Shown: piece by piece, positions 32,017-42,523 of the stretch
Layout: each line of letters opens with the position of its first letter
Position numbering within the stretch: position 1 is the first letter of the stretch
DNA from: an uncultured Bacilli bacterium
GTDB lineage: Bacteria; Bacillota_I; Bacilli_A; RF39; UBA660
Assembly: GCA_947631105.1 (NCBI GenBank)
Contig: CANRKD010000004.1
Location: 1 to 45,077, forward strand
Direction: 5' to 3'
DNA: 45,077 bases
The notes under the pieces: generated by a model
The model's database searches: none
What the model was told of the DNA's origin: nothing
Seen by the model: only the letters and a program-made list of their open reading frames with translations
Program-made: the position numbers and the translations under genes

Positions 32017-33708
32017 ATGAATAAAGAATTAAAAGAAATTATAAGAAAGTTATTAAAAATTAACGAAGAAATAGAAGTATTAATCAAAAAATCTAATCGT
32101 CCGGATTTATGTGATTATCAATATGATGGTATATTTGATTTAGCAAAAAAACTTCATCAAAATCCTTTTGATCTAGGATCAGAAATTGTTAATCAATTAA
32201 ATAAATATTCAAGTTGTTCATCAAAATTTTCTAAAATAGAATGCATACGTCCTGGATTTATTAATTTTACATTAAAAGATGATTATATTAATGATTTATT
32301 AAACAAGATGATTTTGAAACCAAAATATAATATAAATATACCTAAACAAGAAACAATAATTCTTGATTATGGAGGGGCTAATGTTGCAAAACCCTTACAT
32401 GTTGGACATTTAAGACCAGCTATAGTTGGTGAGTCAATCAAAAGACTTTTAAAATATATGAATCAAAAAGTTATCTCAGATGTTCATTTAGGAGATTATG
32501 GACTACAAATTGGCCAAGTAATTTATGGATTACAACAAGAAAATTGTACAATAGAAGAAATTACTTTAGAAAAATTGTCACAGATTTATCCAAAAATGAG
32601 TGCTCTTTGTAAAGAAAATGAAAAAATAAAAGAGCAATGTGCAAATATTACTAAACAATTACAAGATGGAGATGAAGAATATCAACAATATTTTAAAAAA
32701 ATACTAGAAATTTCTAAAAAAGATATAAAAAAAATGTATGATTTTTTAGGAGTTTCCTTTGATTTATGGTTAGGAGAATCTGATGCTTATAAATATATTG
32801 CAGATTTAACTAAAGAATTAAATTTACAAAATATGTTACAAGAAAGTGAAGGAGCTAAAATAGTTAATATTTCTCAAAAAGAAGATAAAATTGAAATTCC
32901 TCCATTAATATATCAAAAAAGTAATAAAGCATATTTATATAGTACAACTGATTTAGCAACAATTTATCAAAGACAATTAGATTATCATCCTAATCATATT
33001 TTATATGTTGCAGATAGCCGTCAAGAACTACATTTTACTCAAGTTTTTCGAGTTAGTAAAAAATTAGAAAGAACAAAAAATATAGAATATGAATTTTTAG
33101 GATTAGGAACTATTAATGGTTCCGATGGAAAACCTTTTAAAACAAGAGCGGGAAATACACCAAAATTAGAGCAATTAATTAAAGAAATAAAAGAAATATT
33201 TTTACATAATGAAGAACATGAAAATAATTATTCAGAAGAAGAATTAAATAAAATAGTCAATGCAATTATAAAATTTGCTGATCTTCAAAATAATCGCGAA
33301 AAAGAATACATATTTGATATAGAAAAATTTTCTAAAACAACTGGTAAAACGGGTCCATATGTATTATATACATATTTAAGAACAAAAAAAATTCTTAAAA
33401 ATAATGAAACGTATATAGACAACTTGAGTAAAACAATATATAATGAACACGATCGTGGCTTAAGAATGAAAATTTTAGAATTAGATGAAGTTTTAAATTA
33501 TGCATTTAAAACAAGAATGCCATCGATAGTTGCCAATTATTTATATGAGCTATGCGTTTTAATGAATGCATTTTATGAAAATAATCATATAAATAATTTA
33601 GAAGATATGAATAAAAAGAAAGATTGGGTAACATTATTAGATTTGACAACCAAAATCATTTATGATTTATTAAATATTCTAGTGATAGAAATACCTAATA
33701 AAATGTAG
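32017..33708 (+). CDS. argS: Arginyl-tRNA synthetase (start corrected)
   Basis: YGGANVAKPLHVGHLRPAIVGE; GLGTINGSDGKPFKTRAG; ATG at 32017 with AAGGGTGAT RBS. Confidence 0.95.
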   Translation: MNKELKEIIRKLLKINEEIEVLIKKSNRPDLCDYQYDGIFDLAKKLHQNPFDLGSEIVNQLNKYSSCSSKFSKIECIRPGFINFTLKDDYINDLLNKMILKPKYNINIPKQETIILDYGGANVAKPLHVGHLRPAIVGESIKRLLKYMNQKVISDVHLGDYGLQIGQVIYGLQQENCTIEEITLEKLSQIYPKMSALCKENEKIKEQCANITKQLQDGDEEYQQYFKKILEISKKDIKKMYDFLGVSFDLWLGESDAYKYIADLTKELNLQNMLQESEGAKIVNISQKEDKIEIPPLIYQKSNKAYLYSTTDLATIYQRQLDYHPNHILYVADSRQELHFTQVFRVSKKLERTKNIEYEFLGLGTINGSDGKPFKTRAGNTPKLEQLIKEIKEIFLHNEEHENNYSEEELNKIVNAIIKFADLQNNREKEYIFDIEKFSKTTGKTGPYVLYTYLRTKKILKNNETYIDNLSKTIYNEHDRGLRMKILELDEVLNYAFKTRMPSIVANYLYELCVLMNAFYENNHINNLEDMNKKKDWVTLLDLTTKIIYDLLNILVIEIPNKM

Positions 33709-33720
33709 GAGGAAAGTGCT

Positions 33721-34149
33721 ATGAATTTAAAAAAAATGAATAAAGAAGAATTAGAAAATATGTCATATGATGATTTAGCTTATGAACTATTATTAGATAA
33801 AAAAAAGCCAATGAAAATAATCGATTTATTTAAAGAAGTGGGAAAATTAATTCATTTATCTACTTCAGAAATTGAAGAAAAAGTAGTCGATTTTTTTGAA
33901 ATATTAACTTTGGATAAAAGATTTATTATGTTAGAAGATGGTTCGTGGGATTTGAAAGATCGTCATATTCAAAATGTAATCATAGATGAAGAAGATGAAG
34001 ATTTAAATATAGAAGATATAGATGAGACAGAAGAAAAAGAAGATGAAGAAAATATATTTTATGATGAAGATAATGATGATGATTCAGAAGATGATTTAAA
34101 AGATTTAGTTGTAATTGATGAAAAGGAAGAAGAGGAGTCAAGTTTTTAA
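33721..34149 (+). CDS. rpoE: DNA-directed RNA polymerase delta subunit
   Basis: HARE-HTH N-terminal domain (YDDLAYELLLDKKKPMKIIDLFKEV...FIMLEDGSWDL) plus strongly acidic tail. Confidence 0.92.
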   Translation: MNLKKMNKEELENMSYDDLAYELLLDKKKPMKIIDLFKEVGKLIHLSTSEIEEKVVDFFEILTLDKRFIMLEDGSWDLKDRHIQNVIIDEEDEDLNIEDIDETEEKEDEENIFYDEDNDDDSEDDLKDLVVIDEKEEEESSF

Positions 34150-34192
34150 AATCACTTTATTCTATAAAAATAGAAAAGAAAGAGGATAGAAA

Positions 34193-35248
34193 ATGGAAGA
34201 AAAATTATCAACAATTGAGGAAAGATATAAAGAAATTTCAGAGGAATTAATGAAACCAGAAGTGATGAATGATTTTAAAAAATTAAAATCTTTATCAAAA
34301 GAGCAAAGTGATTTAAAAGAAATAGTCGAAAAAAAAAGTGAATTAGATGCTTGTAAAAAATCAATTGAAAAAGCAAAATTACTACTAAATGATATCGATT
34401 TTAGGGAAATGGCAGAATTAGAAATTGCTGAAAATACAGAAAAATTGGAACAAATAAATAAAGAGTTGGAAATTTTATTAATTCCTAAGGATGAAAATGA
34501 TGGAAAAAACATAATTATGGAAATCCGTGGCGCAGCAGGTGGAGATGAAGCAAATATTTTTGCAGGAGATTTACTGCGAATGTATACTTATTATGCAGAA
34601 AAACAAGGCTGGAAAATTGAAATTGAGCATGAACTTGAAGGAACAAGTGGAGGATTCTCTCAAGTAGAATGTACTATTAAAGGTGAAAATGTTTATAGTA
34701 AAATGAAATATGAAAGTGGAGCACATCGTGTACAAAGAGTACCTCAAACTGAAACACAAGGTAGAATTCATACATCCACTGCAACAGTGCTTGTAATGCC
34801 TGAAGTTGATGATATAGATATTGAAATAAAAGAAAGCGATTTAAAAATAGATGTATATCACTCTAGTGGAGCAGGAGGGCAATCTGTTAATACCTCTAAT
34901 TCAGCGGTGCGAATAACACATTTACCAACTAATACAGTAGTAACATGTCAAAATGAAAGAAGTCAATTAAAAAATAAAGAAAGAGCGCTAAAATTATTGA
35001 AAATCAGAATCTATGATAAATTACAACAAGAAAAAGAAAATGCTGAAGGAACGGAAAGAAAAAGTAAGATAGGAACAGGAGATCGTTCAGAAAAAATTAG
35101 AACTTATAATTATCCCCAAAATCGTGTAACAGATCATCGCATAGGTTTTTCCGTTATGAATTTAGATCGAGTAATGGATGGAGATTTAGAACCAATAATT
35201 GATGCTTTAATAACAGAGGATTTAAAACGAAAATTAGCAGGGGAATAA
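34193..35248 (+). CDS. prfA: Peptide chain release factor 1
   Basis: GGQSVNTSNSAVRITHLPTNTVVTCQNERSQLKNKERA. Confidence 0.97.
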   Translation: MEEKLSTIEERYKEISEELMKPEVMNDFKKLKSLSKEQSDLKEIVEKKSELDACKKSIEKAKLLLNDIDFREMAELEIAENTEKLEQINKELEILLIPKDENDGKNIIMEIRGAAGGDEANIFAGDLLRMYTYYAEKQGWKIEIEHELEGTSGGFSQVECTIKGENVYSKMKYESGAHRVQRVPQTETQGRIHTSTATVLVMPEVDDIDIEIKESDLKIDVYHSSGAGGQSVNTSNSAVRITHLPTNTVVTCQNERSQLKNKERALKLLKIRIYDKLQQEKENAEGTERKSKIGTGDRSEKIRTYNYPQNRVTDHRIGFSVMNLDRVMDGDLEPIIDALITEDLKRKLAGE

Positions 35249-35266
35249 CTTGCTTTTTTTATAGAG

Positions 35267-35998
35267 GTGATGATTATAAAACCAGAGGGAATAACAAAAA
35301 TTGACTGGGAAATACTAATAAAGAAGTATCCTGGTTCATTAAAAGAAATTGAAAAAAAAATAAGGAATCATTATCCAGTTCAATATTTAATTGGAAATGT
35401 AGAGTTTTGTGATACAAAATTAGAAGTAAGTGAAGACGTTTTAATACCTAGATTTGAAACGGAATATTTAGTAGAAAAAGTATGGAATAAAATAAAGAAA
35501 TATCCTGAAAATTCTCTAAATATTTTGGATATTGGAACGGGAAGTGGATGCATTTGTATAAATTTAGCCAAAAAATTAAGCCAATCTTTTTTTGCTCTAG
35601 ATATATCTGAAAAAGCATTAGAAGTAGCCAAAAAAAATGCTAAATATAATAAAGTAAATATAAATTTTTTTCAAATGGATATCCTAAAAGAAAAAATAAA
35701 AAAAAATTATGATATTATTATTTCTAATCCACCTTATGTATCTGAAAATGAAGAAGTAGATCCGGCTACAAAATATGAGCCACAATATGCTATTTTTGCT
35801 AAAAAAGATGGATTAGAGTTTTATGAAAAAATTTTAGAACATATACCAAATATTCCAAAGTTAATAGCTTTTGAAATAGGTTATAATCAAAGAATAGATG
35901 TTATTAATTTAGCTAAAAATAGATTTCCAACTGCCAAAATAATTTGTGAAAAAGATTTATCTGGAAAGGATAGATATATATTTATAGAAAATGAATAA
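35267..35998 (+). CDS. prmC: Release factor glutamine N5-methyltransferase
   Basis: VQYLIGNVEF; LDIGTGSGCICINLAK; SNPPYVSENE. Confidence 0.94.
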   Translation: MMIIKPEGITKIDWEILIKKYPGSLKEIEKKIRNHYPVQYLIGNVEFCDTKLEVSEDVLIPRFETEYLVEKVWNKIKKYPENSLNILDIGTGSGCICINLAKKLSQSFFALDISEKALEVAKKNAKYNKVNINFFQMDILKEKIKKNYDIIISNPPYVSENEEVDPATKYEPQYAIFAKKDGLEFYEKILEHIPNIPKLIAFEIGYNQRIDVINLAKNRFPTAKIICEKDLSGKDRYIFIENE

Positions 35999-36024
35999 AA
36001 TTAGAATATAAAATTTATTTTACT

Positions 36025-36053
36025 TGACAGTCTTGAAGAACATATATAAAATG
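36025..36053 (+). promoter_or_regulatory. SigA-type promoter for the GT2 gene
   Basis: TTGACA near 36025, then TATAAA after about 17 bp. Confidence 0.55.
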
Positions 36054-36102
36054 GTAATTAGGTTAAAAAATAGAATTTCAAAATTTCAAAGGAGTAAATG
36101 TT

Positions 36103-37329
36103 ATGATCCAAATAATTTATTATATTCTCTTTTTTATCACTCTATTTTATGGTATTTACTTTGTTGTTACAGGACTTTTGGCATTTAAAAATAGTGATTT
36201 ATCGCTAAAAGTTCATAAAGAAAAAGTCAAATTTGCTATACTTATTGCAGCAAGAAATGAAGAAAAAGTAATTGGAGACTTAATTAAAAGTTTAAAAAAT
36301 CAAAATTATTCAACTGAATTGTATGATATATATTCTTTAATAAACAATTGCTCGGATAATACTTTAGAAGTAGCAAAAAAAGCTGGTTCTAAAATTATAA
36401 ATGTTACTACTCCTGTGAAATCTAAAGGTGATGCTTTAAAGTTTGCTTTTAGAAGATTAAAAAAGAAAAATTATGATGCTTATATTATTTTTGATGCAGA
36501 TAATATTGTTCATCCAGATTTTTTAAAAAAAATGAATGATGCTTATTTATCCGGATATAAAGTAGCTCAAGGGAGAAAAGATAGTAAAAATGTATCAGAT
36601 AATTGGTTAAGTGGTAGTGCTACTTTGTTTCATTATATTCAAAATTTTTTCTTTAATAAATCTCGAATGAATATTGAAGCTGCTTCGGCTATAAATGGAA
36701 CAGGATTTATGGCTGCAAAAGAAGTAATAGAAGAATGGTTTGACCCCAAAACAGTCACAGAAGATATAGAATTTTCAATTATGTGTGTTTTAAAAGATAT
36801 TAAAATTGCTTACATTGATGATGCCATTACTTATGATGAACAACCAACAAATTTTGTAGATTCATGGAATCAAAGAAGTCGATGGAGCAAGGGTATTATT
36901 GAATGTAATCGACTTTATAGAAAAAAATTATTAAAAAAATTTATTAAAAATAAGGATTTTTCAGCTTTAGATAAATTTTTATTTACTGCTGCGCCTTATT
37001 TTAGTACATTATCGGTATTGTTAACATTAACTTTAGGAATATTTTATGTAATAGGGATTGAATTAAATGATATTTTTTCTTATTTTTTCTCTTTAGGTTA
37101 TATTTGTTTTATGATAGGTTATTTAATTGGTGTTATTATAAATATGTTTGTTTTAATATATTATAAGAGAGATTTATATGATGTTTTACATGGTATTTTC
37201 CTATTTTCTCTATTTATGATAACCTGGATTCCAATTAATATAATTTGTTTATTTAAAAAAGAATTAAAGTGGGTTCCAATTGAACATAATAAAAAAGTTA
37301 AATTAGATGCTTTGTTAAGTGAAAAATAA
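36103..37329 (+). CDS. Membrane family-2 processive-type glycosyltransferase
   Basis: ILIAARNEEKVIGDLI; DADN; TEDIEFS; QRSRW; C-terminal TM segments. Confidence 0.88.
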   Translation: MIQIIYYILFFITLFYGIYFVVTGLLAFKNSDLSLKVHKEKVKFAILIAARNEEKVIGDLIKSLKNQNYSTELYDIYSLINNCSDNTLEVAKKAGSKIINVTTPVKSKGDALKFAFRRLKKKNYDAYIIFDADNIVHPDFLKKMNDAYLSGYKVAQGRKDSKNVSDNWLSGSATLFHYIQNFFFNKSRMNIEAASAINGTGFMAAKEVIEEWFDPKTVTEDIEFSIMCVLKDIKIAYIDDAITYDEQPTNFVDSWNQRSRWSKGIIECNRLYRKKLLKKFIKNKDFSALDKFLFTAAPYFSTLSVLLTLTLGIFYVIGIELNDIFSYFFSLGYICFMIGYLIGVIINMFVLIYYKRDLYDVLHGIFLFSLFMITWIPINIICLFKKELKWVPIEHNKKVKLDALLSEK

Positions 37330-37379
37330 AAAATGTATAAAAAATAAAAAATAATGACATAATTACTTAGGTGATAAAA

Positions 37380-37883
37380 ATGAAAAAAGTAATAATTGTC
37401 TTATTTTTTTTAACAATATTATTAATAAACCAAGAAAATGAAGAATTTATAATTCCAGACGATGCTATTAGATTTCGAGTAATAGCAAATAGTAATACTT
37501 TTGAAGATCAAGCTTTAAAAATAGAAATAAAAAATAATGTCGAAAATATTATAGAAAATGACTTACTGGCTGTTAAAAATAAACAGGAAGCCACAAAAAC
37601 ACTTAAAGAAAACATTCCTGTAATTGAAAATATGATAAATAATTATAATATTCCTTTTAAAATTAATTATGGTGATAATTATTTTCCAGAAAAAAAATAT
37701 AAAGGAGTGACATACAAAGAGGGATATTATGAATCATTAGTTGTTACTTTAGGAAGTGGAGAAGGAGATAATTGGTGGTGTTTAATGTTTCCTCCATTAT
37801 GTTTAATGGAAAAAGAAACAACTAATCTAAAAAATAATGATTATCAATTCTTTATTAAAGACATTTTTGAAAAATATATGTAA
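37380..37883 (+). CDS. spoIIR: Stage II sporulation protein R
   Basis: AIRFRVIANSNTFEDQALKIEIKNNVENII; GEGDNWWCLMFPPLCLME. ATG at 37380 with AGGTGATA RBS. Confidence 0.9.
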   Translation: MKKVIIVLFFLTILLINQENEEFIIPDDAIRFRVIANSNTFEDQALKIEIKNNVENIIENDLLAVKNKQEATKTLKENIPVIENMINNYNIPFKINYGDNYFPEKKYKGVTYKEGYYESLVVTLGSGEGDNWWCLMFPPLCLMEKETTNLKNNDYQFFIKDIFEKYM

Positions 37884-37928
37884 TTATTTTAAAATTCTTC
37901 TAATATCATTTATTAGGAGGATTTTTTT

Positions 37929-38465
37929 ATGAAAGAAATCATTACACTGTTTATCGTAGCAATTGCATTAAGTATGGATACATTTTCTTTATCATTAGGT
38001 ATTGGAACTGGTAATCTGTCAAAAAAGAAAATGTTTATATTTTCAATTATAGTTGGAATAATGCATTTTATGATGCCTTTAATAGGAAATTTTGTGGGAG
38101 GAAAAATAATATCTATATTTACAATTAATAGCAATTTTTTATTAGCGATAATATTAATATATTTAGCTGTAACAATGTTAATAGAATTAGTAAAAAAAGA
38201 AGAAAAGAACTTAAATTTAAAAATATGGAATATGATTTTATTTGCAATTGGGGTATCAATAGATAGTTTTTCAACCGGCATAGGACTTCAAGCAATCACA
38301 AATAATATGTTTATAGCTGTAATGATTTTTTCATTAACAAGTTTTTGTTTTACATATATTGGATTATTAATAGGTAAATATGCAAATTCGTTATTAGGAA
38401 TTTATGCCACTATATTCGGTGCTTTGCTCTTAATAATTATTGGCATTTTATATCTTTTGAAATAA
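37929..38465 (+). CDS. mntP: MntP-family manganese efflux pump
   Basis: Six TM segments; ALSMDTFSLSLGIG and GVSIDSFSTGIGL repeats. Confidence 0.83.
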   Translation: MKEIITLFIVAIALSMDTFSLSLGIGTGNLSKKKMFIFSIIVGIMHFMMPLIGNFVGGKIISIFTINSNFLLAIILIYLAVTMLIELVKKEEKNLNLKIWNMILFAIGVSIDSFSTGIGLQAITNNMFIAVMIFSLTSFCFTYIGLLIGKYANSLLGIYATIFGALLLIIIGILYLLK

Positions 38466-38529
38466 AAAGGTTTCATTGACAAATGAAAGATAATATATTT
38501 AAATTAAAAATGAAAGAATGTGGGACTTT

Positions 38530-39786
38530 ATGAAAAAAATGATAATACAAGGTGGTAACAAATTAAATGGTTCTATAAAAATCAATGGCGCGAAAAATAG
38601 TGCAGTATCATTATTGCCAGCAGCTATTTTATCTGATGAGTATACTATAATAAAAAATATACCAGAAATTACAGATATTGAAGTTTTAAAAGATATAATT
38701 ACTCTTTTAAATGGAAAAATAACGAAAGAAAAAAATCAGTTAATTATTGATTCCAGTCAAATCATAAATACAACAATACCAAAAAATTTATCAAATAAAT
38801 TAAGAGCTTCTTATTATTTTATGGGAGTACTTTTGGCAAAATTTAAACATGTTGAAATCTATTTTCCAGGTGGATGTAATTTTGGAGCTCGTCAAATTGA
38901 TTATCATTTAAAAGGTTTTGAGGCCTTAGGAGCTAAAATAACTGTTGAAAATGAAAAATTAATTATTCATGCTGATAATTTACAAGGGTCTGAAATTCAA
39001 TTGCCTTTTCCAAGTGTTGGAGCCACGATAAATTTAATTTTAGCAGCTACAAAAGCAGACGGAACTACAATTATCAAAAATGCTGCGAAAGAGCCAGAAA
39101 TCATTAATTTAGTTGAGTTTTTAACTAATATGGGTGCAAAAATAACAGGAGAAGGGACAGATTGTATTAAAATTATTGGAGTAAAAAAACTTAAATCAGC
39201 TACTATAAAAATTATACCGGATCGAATTGAAGCAGGTACGTATATTATTGCAGGAGCATTAATGGGAGACAAATTAAAAATAAAAAATATAAATGCTGAA
39301 CATATTAAAAGTCTTCTCGATACATTAAGGAAAATGAATATAGATTATAATTTAGAAGATGATAATATTACAATTAGTCAAGCTAAAAATATAAGTCCAA
39401 TACAATTAAAAACAAGTGTTTATCCTGGATTTCCAACAGATTTAGCGCAACCTATAACGGTTTTATTAGCAAAAGCAAATGGCATATCAACTATTCAAGA
39501 AACAATTTATCAAAAACGAATGGGGCATGTAGAATATTTAAAAAAAATGGGTGCGGATATAGAAATTAAGGATAATATCGAAATAATAAAAGGGCCAATA
39601 GACTTTCAAGGGACTGAAGTATTAGCAAGTGATTTAAGAGCAGGAGCAACATTATTCTTAGCAGCTTTAACTTCGGAACAAAAAACAGTTATATCAAATG
39701 TAGAATTTATTTTAAGAGGATATGAAAAAATAGTAAAAAAATTATCTTCAGTTGGTGCTAATATATCAATAGAAGAAATAAAATAG
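38530..39786 (+). CDS. murA: UDP-N-acetylglucosamine 1-carboxyvinyltransferase
   Basis: GGNKLNGSIKINGAKNSAVSLLPAAIL; PDRIEAGTYIIAG; DLRAGATLFLAAL. Confidence 0.95.
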   Translation: MKKMIIQGGNKLNGSIKINGAKNSAVSLLPAAILSDEYTIIKNIPEITDIEVLKDIITLLNGKITKEKNQLIIDSSQIINTTIPKNLSNKLRASYYFMGVLLAKFKHVEIYFPGGCNFGARQIDYHLKGFEALGAKITVENEKLIIHADNLQGSEIQLPFPSVGATINLILAATKADGTTIIKNAAKEPEIINLVEFLTNMGAKITGEGTDCIKIIGVKKLKSATIKIIPDRIEAGTYIIAGALMGDKLKIKNINAEHIKSLLDTLRKMNIDYNLEDDNITISQAKNISPIQLKTSVYPGFPTDLAQPITVLLAKANGISTIQETIYQKRMGHVEYLKKMGADIEIKDNIEIIKGPIDFQGTEVLASDLRAGATLFLAALTSEQKTVISNVEFILRGYEKIVKKLSSVGANISIEEIK

Positions 39787-39817
39787 TATAGAAATATACT
39801 ATTTTTTTGGGGGATTT

Positions 39818-40495
39818 ATGAAATATAAAATATTAATTACACTTATTTTAGGTTTTATAATCACATCGGTTATTTATTTTAGTGTCGACGATTCTAAATT
39901 AAGTCTATTAGCACTAGGAGATGGTATTTCAACAGGAATGACCGCTTATCATGTAGAAGGATATAACTTTAATGATTATTTAATTGATTATTTGAACGAA
40001 CAAGATAAATTAGAAACATATTATAAATATTTTAATGAATCTGAAGAGACAACAAATAATCTTTTAAATAAAATTAATAACAATACATTTAACGTTGAAC
40101 AAAAGTATAGAATAAAACATGCTATTAAAGAAGCTGATATCACTACTATAGCAATAGGAATGGATGAATTAAATAATTATGCCTTAAAAAATTATTTAAG
40201 TACCTCTAAAATAAATGAATTTATAAATAAATATCAAGAAATAGTCACAAAAATAAAATCTTTAAATAATAAAAAAATATTTATGATAGGTCTTTATAGC
40301 ACATCAATTATAAATTCCAATAAAATAAATAAAATTAATTTGGAATTAAAAAATATATGCGAAAGTAATAATATAATCTTTATCGATATTCAAAGAATTA
40401 TTGAAGAAAAAGGATTTTTTCTTCTTCCGAAAAATTATTATATAAATTATAAAGGACAAAAATATATATTTGAAAAAATAAAAAAATTCTTATAA
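39818..40495 (+). CDS. Membrane-anchored SGNH/GDSL-fold protein, catalytic residues apparently lost
   Basis: N-terminal TM; block I LALGDGISTG (Ser replaced by Gly), AIGMDELNN, terminal YYINYKGQKYI without catalytic His. Confidence 0.6.
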   Translation: MKYKILITLILGFIITSVIYFSVDDSKLSLLALGDGISTGMTAYHVEGYNFNDYLIDYLNEQDKLETYYKYFNESEETTNNLLNKINNNTFNVEQKYRIKHAIKEADITTIAIGMDELNNYALKNYLSTSKINEFINKYQEIVTKIKSLNNKKIFMIGLYSTSIINSNKINKINLELKNICESNNIIFIDIQRIIEEKGFFLLPKNYYINYKGQKYIFEKIKKFL

Positions 40496-40618
40496 AATCA
40501 ATAACTTTTAAGTGATATATAAACAAAATATATTGATAAATTAAAAACTTATGATATAATACATAAGACAAAGAAATTACTATGCCTAAAAATTAGGTAT
40601 GGCGAAAGGAGCGTAAAT

Positions 40619-40837
40619 ATGAAAGCAAATATTCATCCAGAAATGAAAGAAACTACAATTACATGTGCTTGCGGTGCTTCATTCAAAACAAAGTCTACTA
40701 AAGAAAATATTAATGTTGAAATTTGTAGCGAATGTCATCCTTTTTATACAGGAGAACAAGGAAAAGCAAAAAAAGCTGGAAATATTGAAAAATTTAATCG
40801 TAAATATGGATTAAATGACAATAATAAAGCTGCATAA
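40619..40837 (+). CDS. rpmE: 50S ribosomal protein L31 (Zn-binding type)
   Basis: [27 protein letters not shown]...[12 protein letters not shown]...FNRKYG. Confidence 0.94.
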   Translation: MKANIHPEMKETTITCACGASFKTKSTKENINVEICSECHPFYTGEQGKAKKAGNIEKFNRKYGLNDNNKAA

Positions 40838-40869
40838 GCAGTCTTTTTTAATTTTAAACAGAGGGATTT

Positions 40870-41874
40870 ATGAAAAAAATAAAATATTTATTCAATAGAA
40901 TAAAAAACATGAATTATAAAAATTTTTTTAAAACTATTCAACAAATACATAAAAAAACAGGTAAAAATAGAATTTTAATCTTCATCGATATTATAAATTG
41001 TGGAATTAAATATCAAGCAGGATATATAGACTATAATTTATTTGAAATGTATCGAATGAATGCATTTGAAAGAAAAACTATAATTACAAGAGGAATTAAT
41101 AATGAATATATAAAAAAATATAATAATTCTAAATATATGAAATATTTTAATAACAAACTTGAATTCAATAAAGCATTTAATCAATATTTAAATCGTGAAT
41201 GGTTAGAATTAACCGGTAATAATATAAAGGAATTTAAAAATTTTTGTTTGAAACATGAAAATATTATAGTAAAACCGGTTAATGATTCCTGTGGACATGG
41301 TGTAGAGCTAATTGATACAAATAAAAAAGATTTGAAACACCTTTATCAAGTTTTATTGGAAAAAAAGCAAATATTAATAGAAGAAGTAGCAATACAATGT
41401 AAAAAAATAAATGATTTACATCCAGATTCTGTTAATACGATTCGAGTTGTAACACTACTAGGCAGTGTAGTAGTTGCCTTTTTAAGAATTGGAAATAATC
41501 ATAATCGTGTAGATAATTTTAATAGTGAAGGACTTGTAGTTCCAATCGATATTGAAACCGGTATAATTGAGTATCAAGCAATTGATAAACAAAAAAATTT
41601 ATATAAAAAACACCCTATAACACATAAGGATATTGTAGGTATAACAATACCTAAATGGAAAAAGGTGAAAGAATTATGTGAAACAGCAGCTTTAGAAATA
41701 CCAGAAGTTGGTTATGTTGGATGGGATGTTTGTATTGGAACAAAAAAATGCTTTTTAATAGAAGGAAATGAATTCCCTGGACATGATTTATATCAACTTC
41801 CACCGCATCGTCAATCCAATATAGGATTATTACCATTATTTAAACAAGTAGAAGAAAGGAAAATTGGAAAATGA
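40870..41874 (+). CDS. Sugar-transfer-associated ATP-grasp family protein
   Basis: ENIIVKPVNDSCGHGVELI; EEVAIQ; LHPDSVNTIRVVTL; WDVCIGTKKCFLIEGNEFPGHDLYQ. Confidence 0.75.
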   Translation: MKKIKYLFNRIKNMNYKNFFKTIQQIHKKTGKNRILIFIDIINCGIKYQAGYIDYNLFEMYRMNAFERKTIITRGINNEYIKKYNNSKYMKYFNNKLEFNKAFNQYLNREWLELTGNNIKEFKNFCLKHENIIVKPVNDSCGHGVELIDTNKKDLKHLYQVLLEKKQILIEEVAIQCKKINDLHPDSVNTIRVVTLLGSVVVAFLRIGNNHNRVDNFNSEGLVVPIDIETGIIEYQAIDKQKNLYKKHPITHKDIVGITIPKWKKVKELCETAALEIPEVGYVGWDVCIGTKKCFLIEGNEFPGHDLYQLPPHRQSNIGLLPLFKQVEERKIGK

Positions 41875-42326
41875 GAATATTTATTGGGGCTGATCATAGA
41901 GGAGTAGAATTAAAAAAATTAATAATAGAAAATTTAAAAGAAGATGGATTTGAAGTAATTGATACAGAACATACAAATGATGAATCAGATGACTACCCAG
42001 ATTTTGCATTCGAAGTGGGAAATAATTTATTAAAAAATAAAGGGGATTTAGGAATTTTAATTTGTGGTAATGGTATAGGAATAAGTATAGCTGCAAATAA
42101 AGTTAAAGGTATACGTTGTGCTAGAGTATTATCGGAAGATGATGCATTTAAAGCCAAAAATCATAATGGTGCAAATTGTATTGCTTTAGGTGCTGATCAA
42201 AAGATAGAAGAAGTAATGGAAATTATTAATGTATTTATAAGTACTAAATCTGCAGATGAAGTGCGTCATTTAAAAAGAATTGACAAAATCATAAAATATG
42301 AAAATGGAGAATATAATGAACTATAA
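41871..42326 (+). CDS. rpiB: Ribose-5-phosphate isomerase B (RpiB/LacA/LacB)
   Basis: MRIFIGADHRGVELKK; DYPDFAFEV; GILICGNGIGISIAANKVKGIRCA. Confidence 0.94.
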   Translation: MRIFIGADHRGVELKKLIIENLKEDGFEVIDTEHTNDESDDYPDFAFEVGNNLLKNKGDLGILICGNGIGISIAANKVKGIRCARVLSEDDAFKAKNHNGANCIALGADQKIEEVMEIINVFISTKSADEVRHLKRIDKIIKYENGEYNEL

Positions 42327-42513
42327 ACTATTTTTATATGTATTTAATATAATGTTATCATTATATGCTTTAAGCGGGATTAATTTCAATAATATTATAA
42401 AAACAAATAAAATAGTTGAAGTTAGATTATTAGTGTTAATAATGGGTTTCATTTTAGCTTATCTTTTAACTAACTTTATATTTGATTTTTTAAATGTAAG
42501 TGCAATCATTTAA
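42316..42513 (+). CDS. DUF1146 (YwzB-like) membrane protein
   Basis: About 65 aa, two TM; LYALSGINFNNIIK...; neighbour of murA/spoIID region as in Bacillus. Confidence 0.65.
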   Translation: MNYKLFLYVFNIMLSLYALSGINFNNIIKTNKIVEVRLLVLIMGFILAYLLTNFIFDFLNVSAII

Positions 42514-42523
42514 GGAGAATAAT

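Noticed and set aside
34000-34149. Repeat-like GAAGATGAA tract
   Set aside because: Acidic tail of the RNA polymerase delta subunit, a normal feature.
34162-34512. 116-aa minus-strand Ser/Phe-rich ORF
   Set aside because: Antisense of prfA coiled-coil codons; typical AT-rich shadow.
37913-38281. 122-aa minus-strand ORF
   Set aside because: Antisense of mntP.
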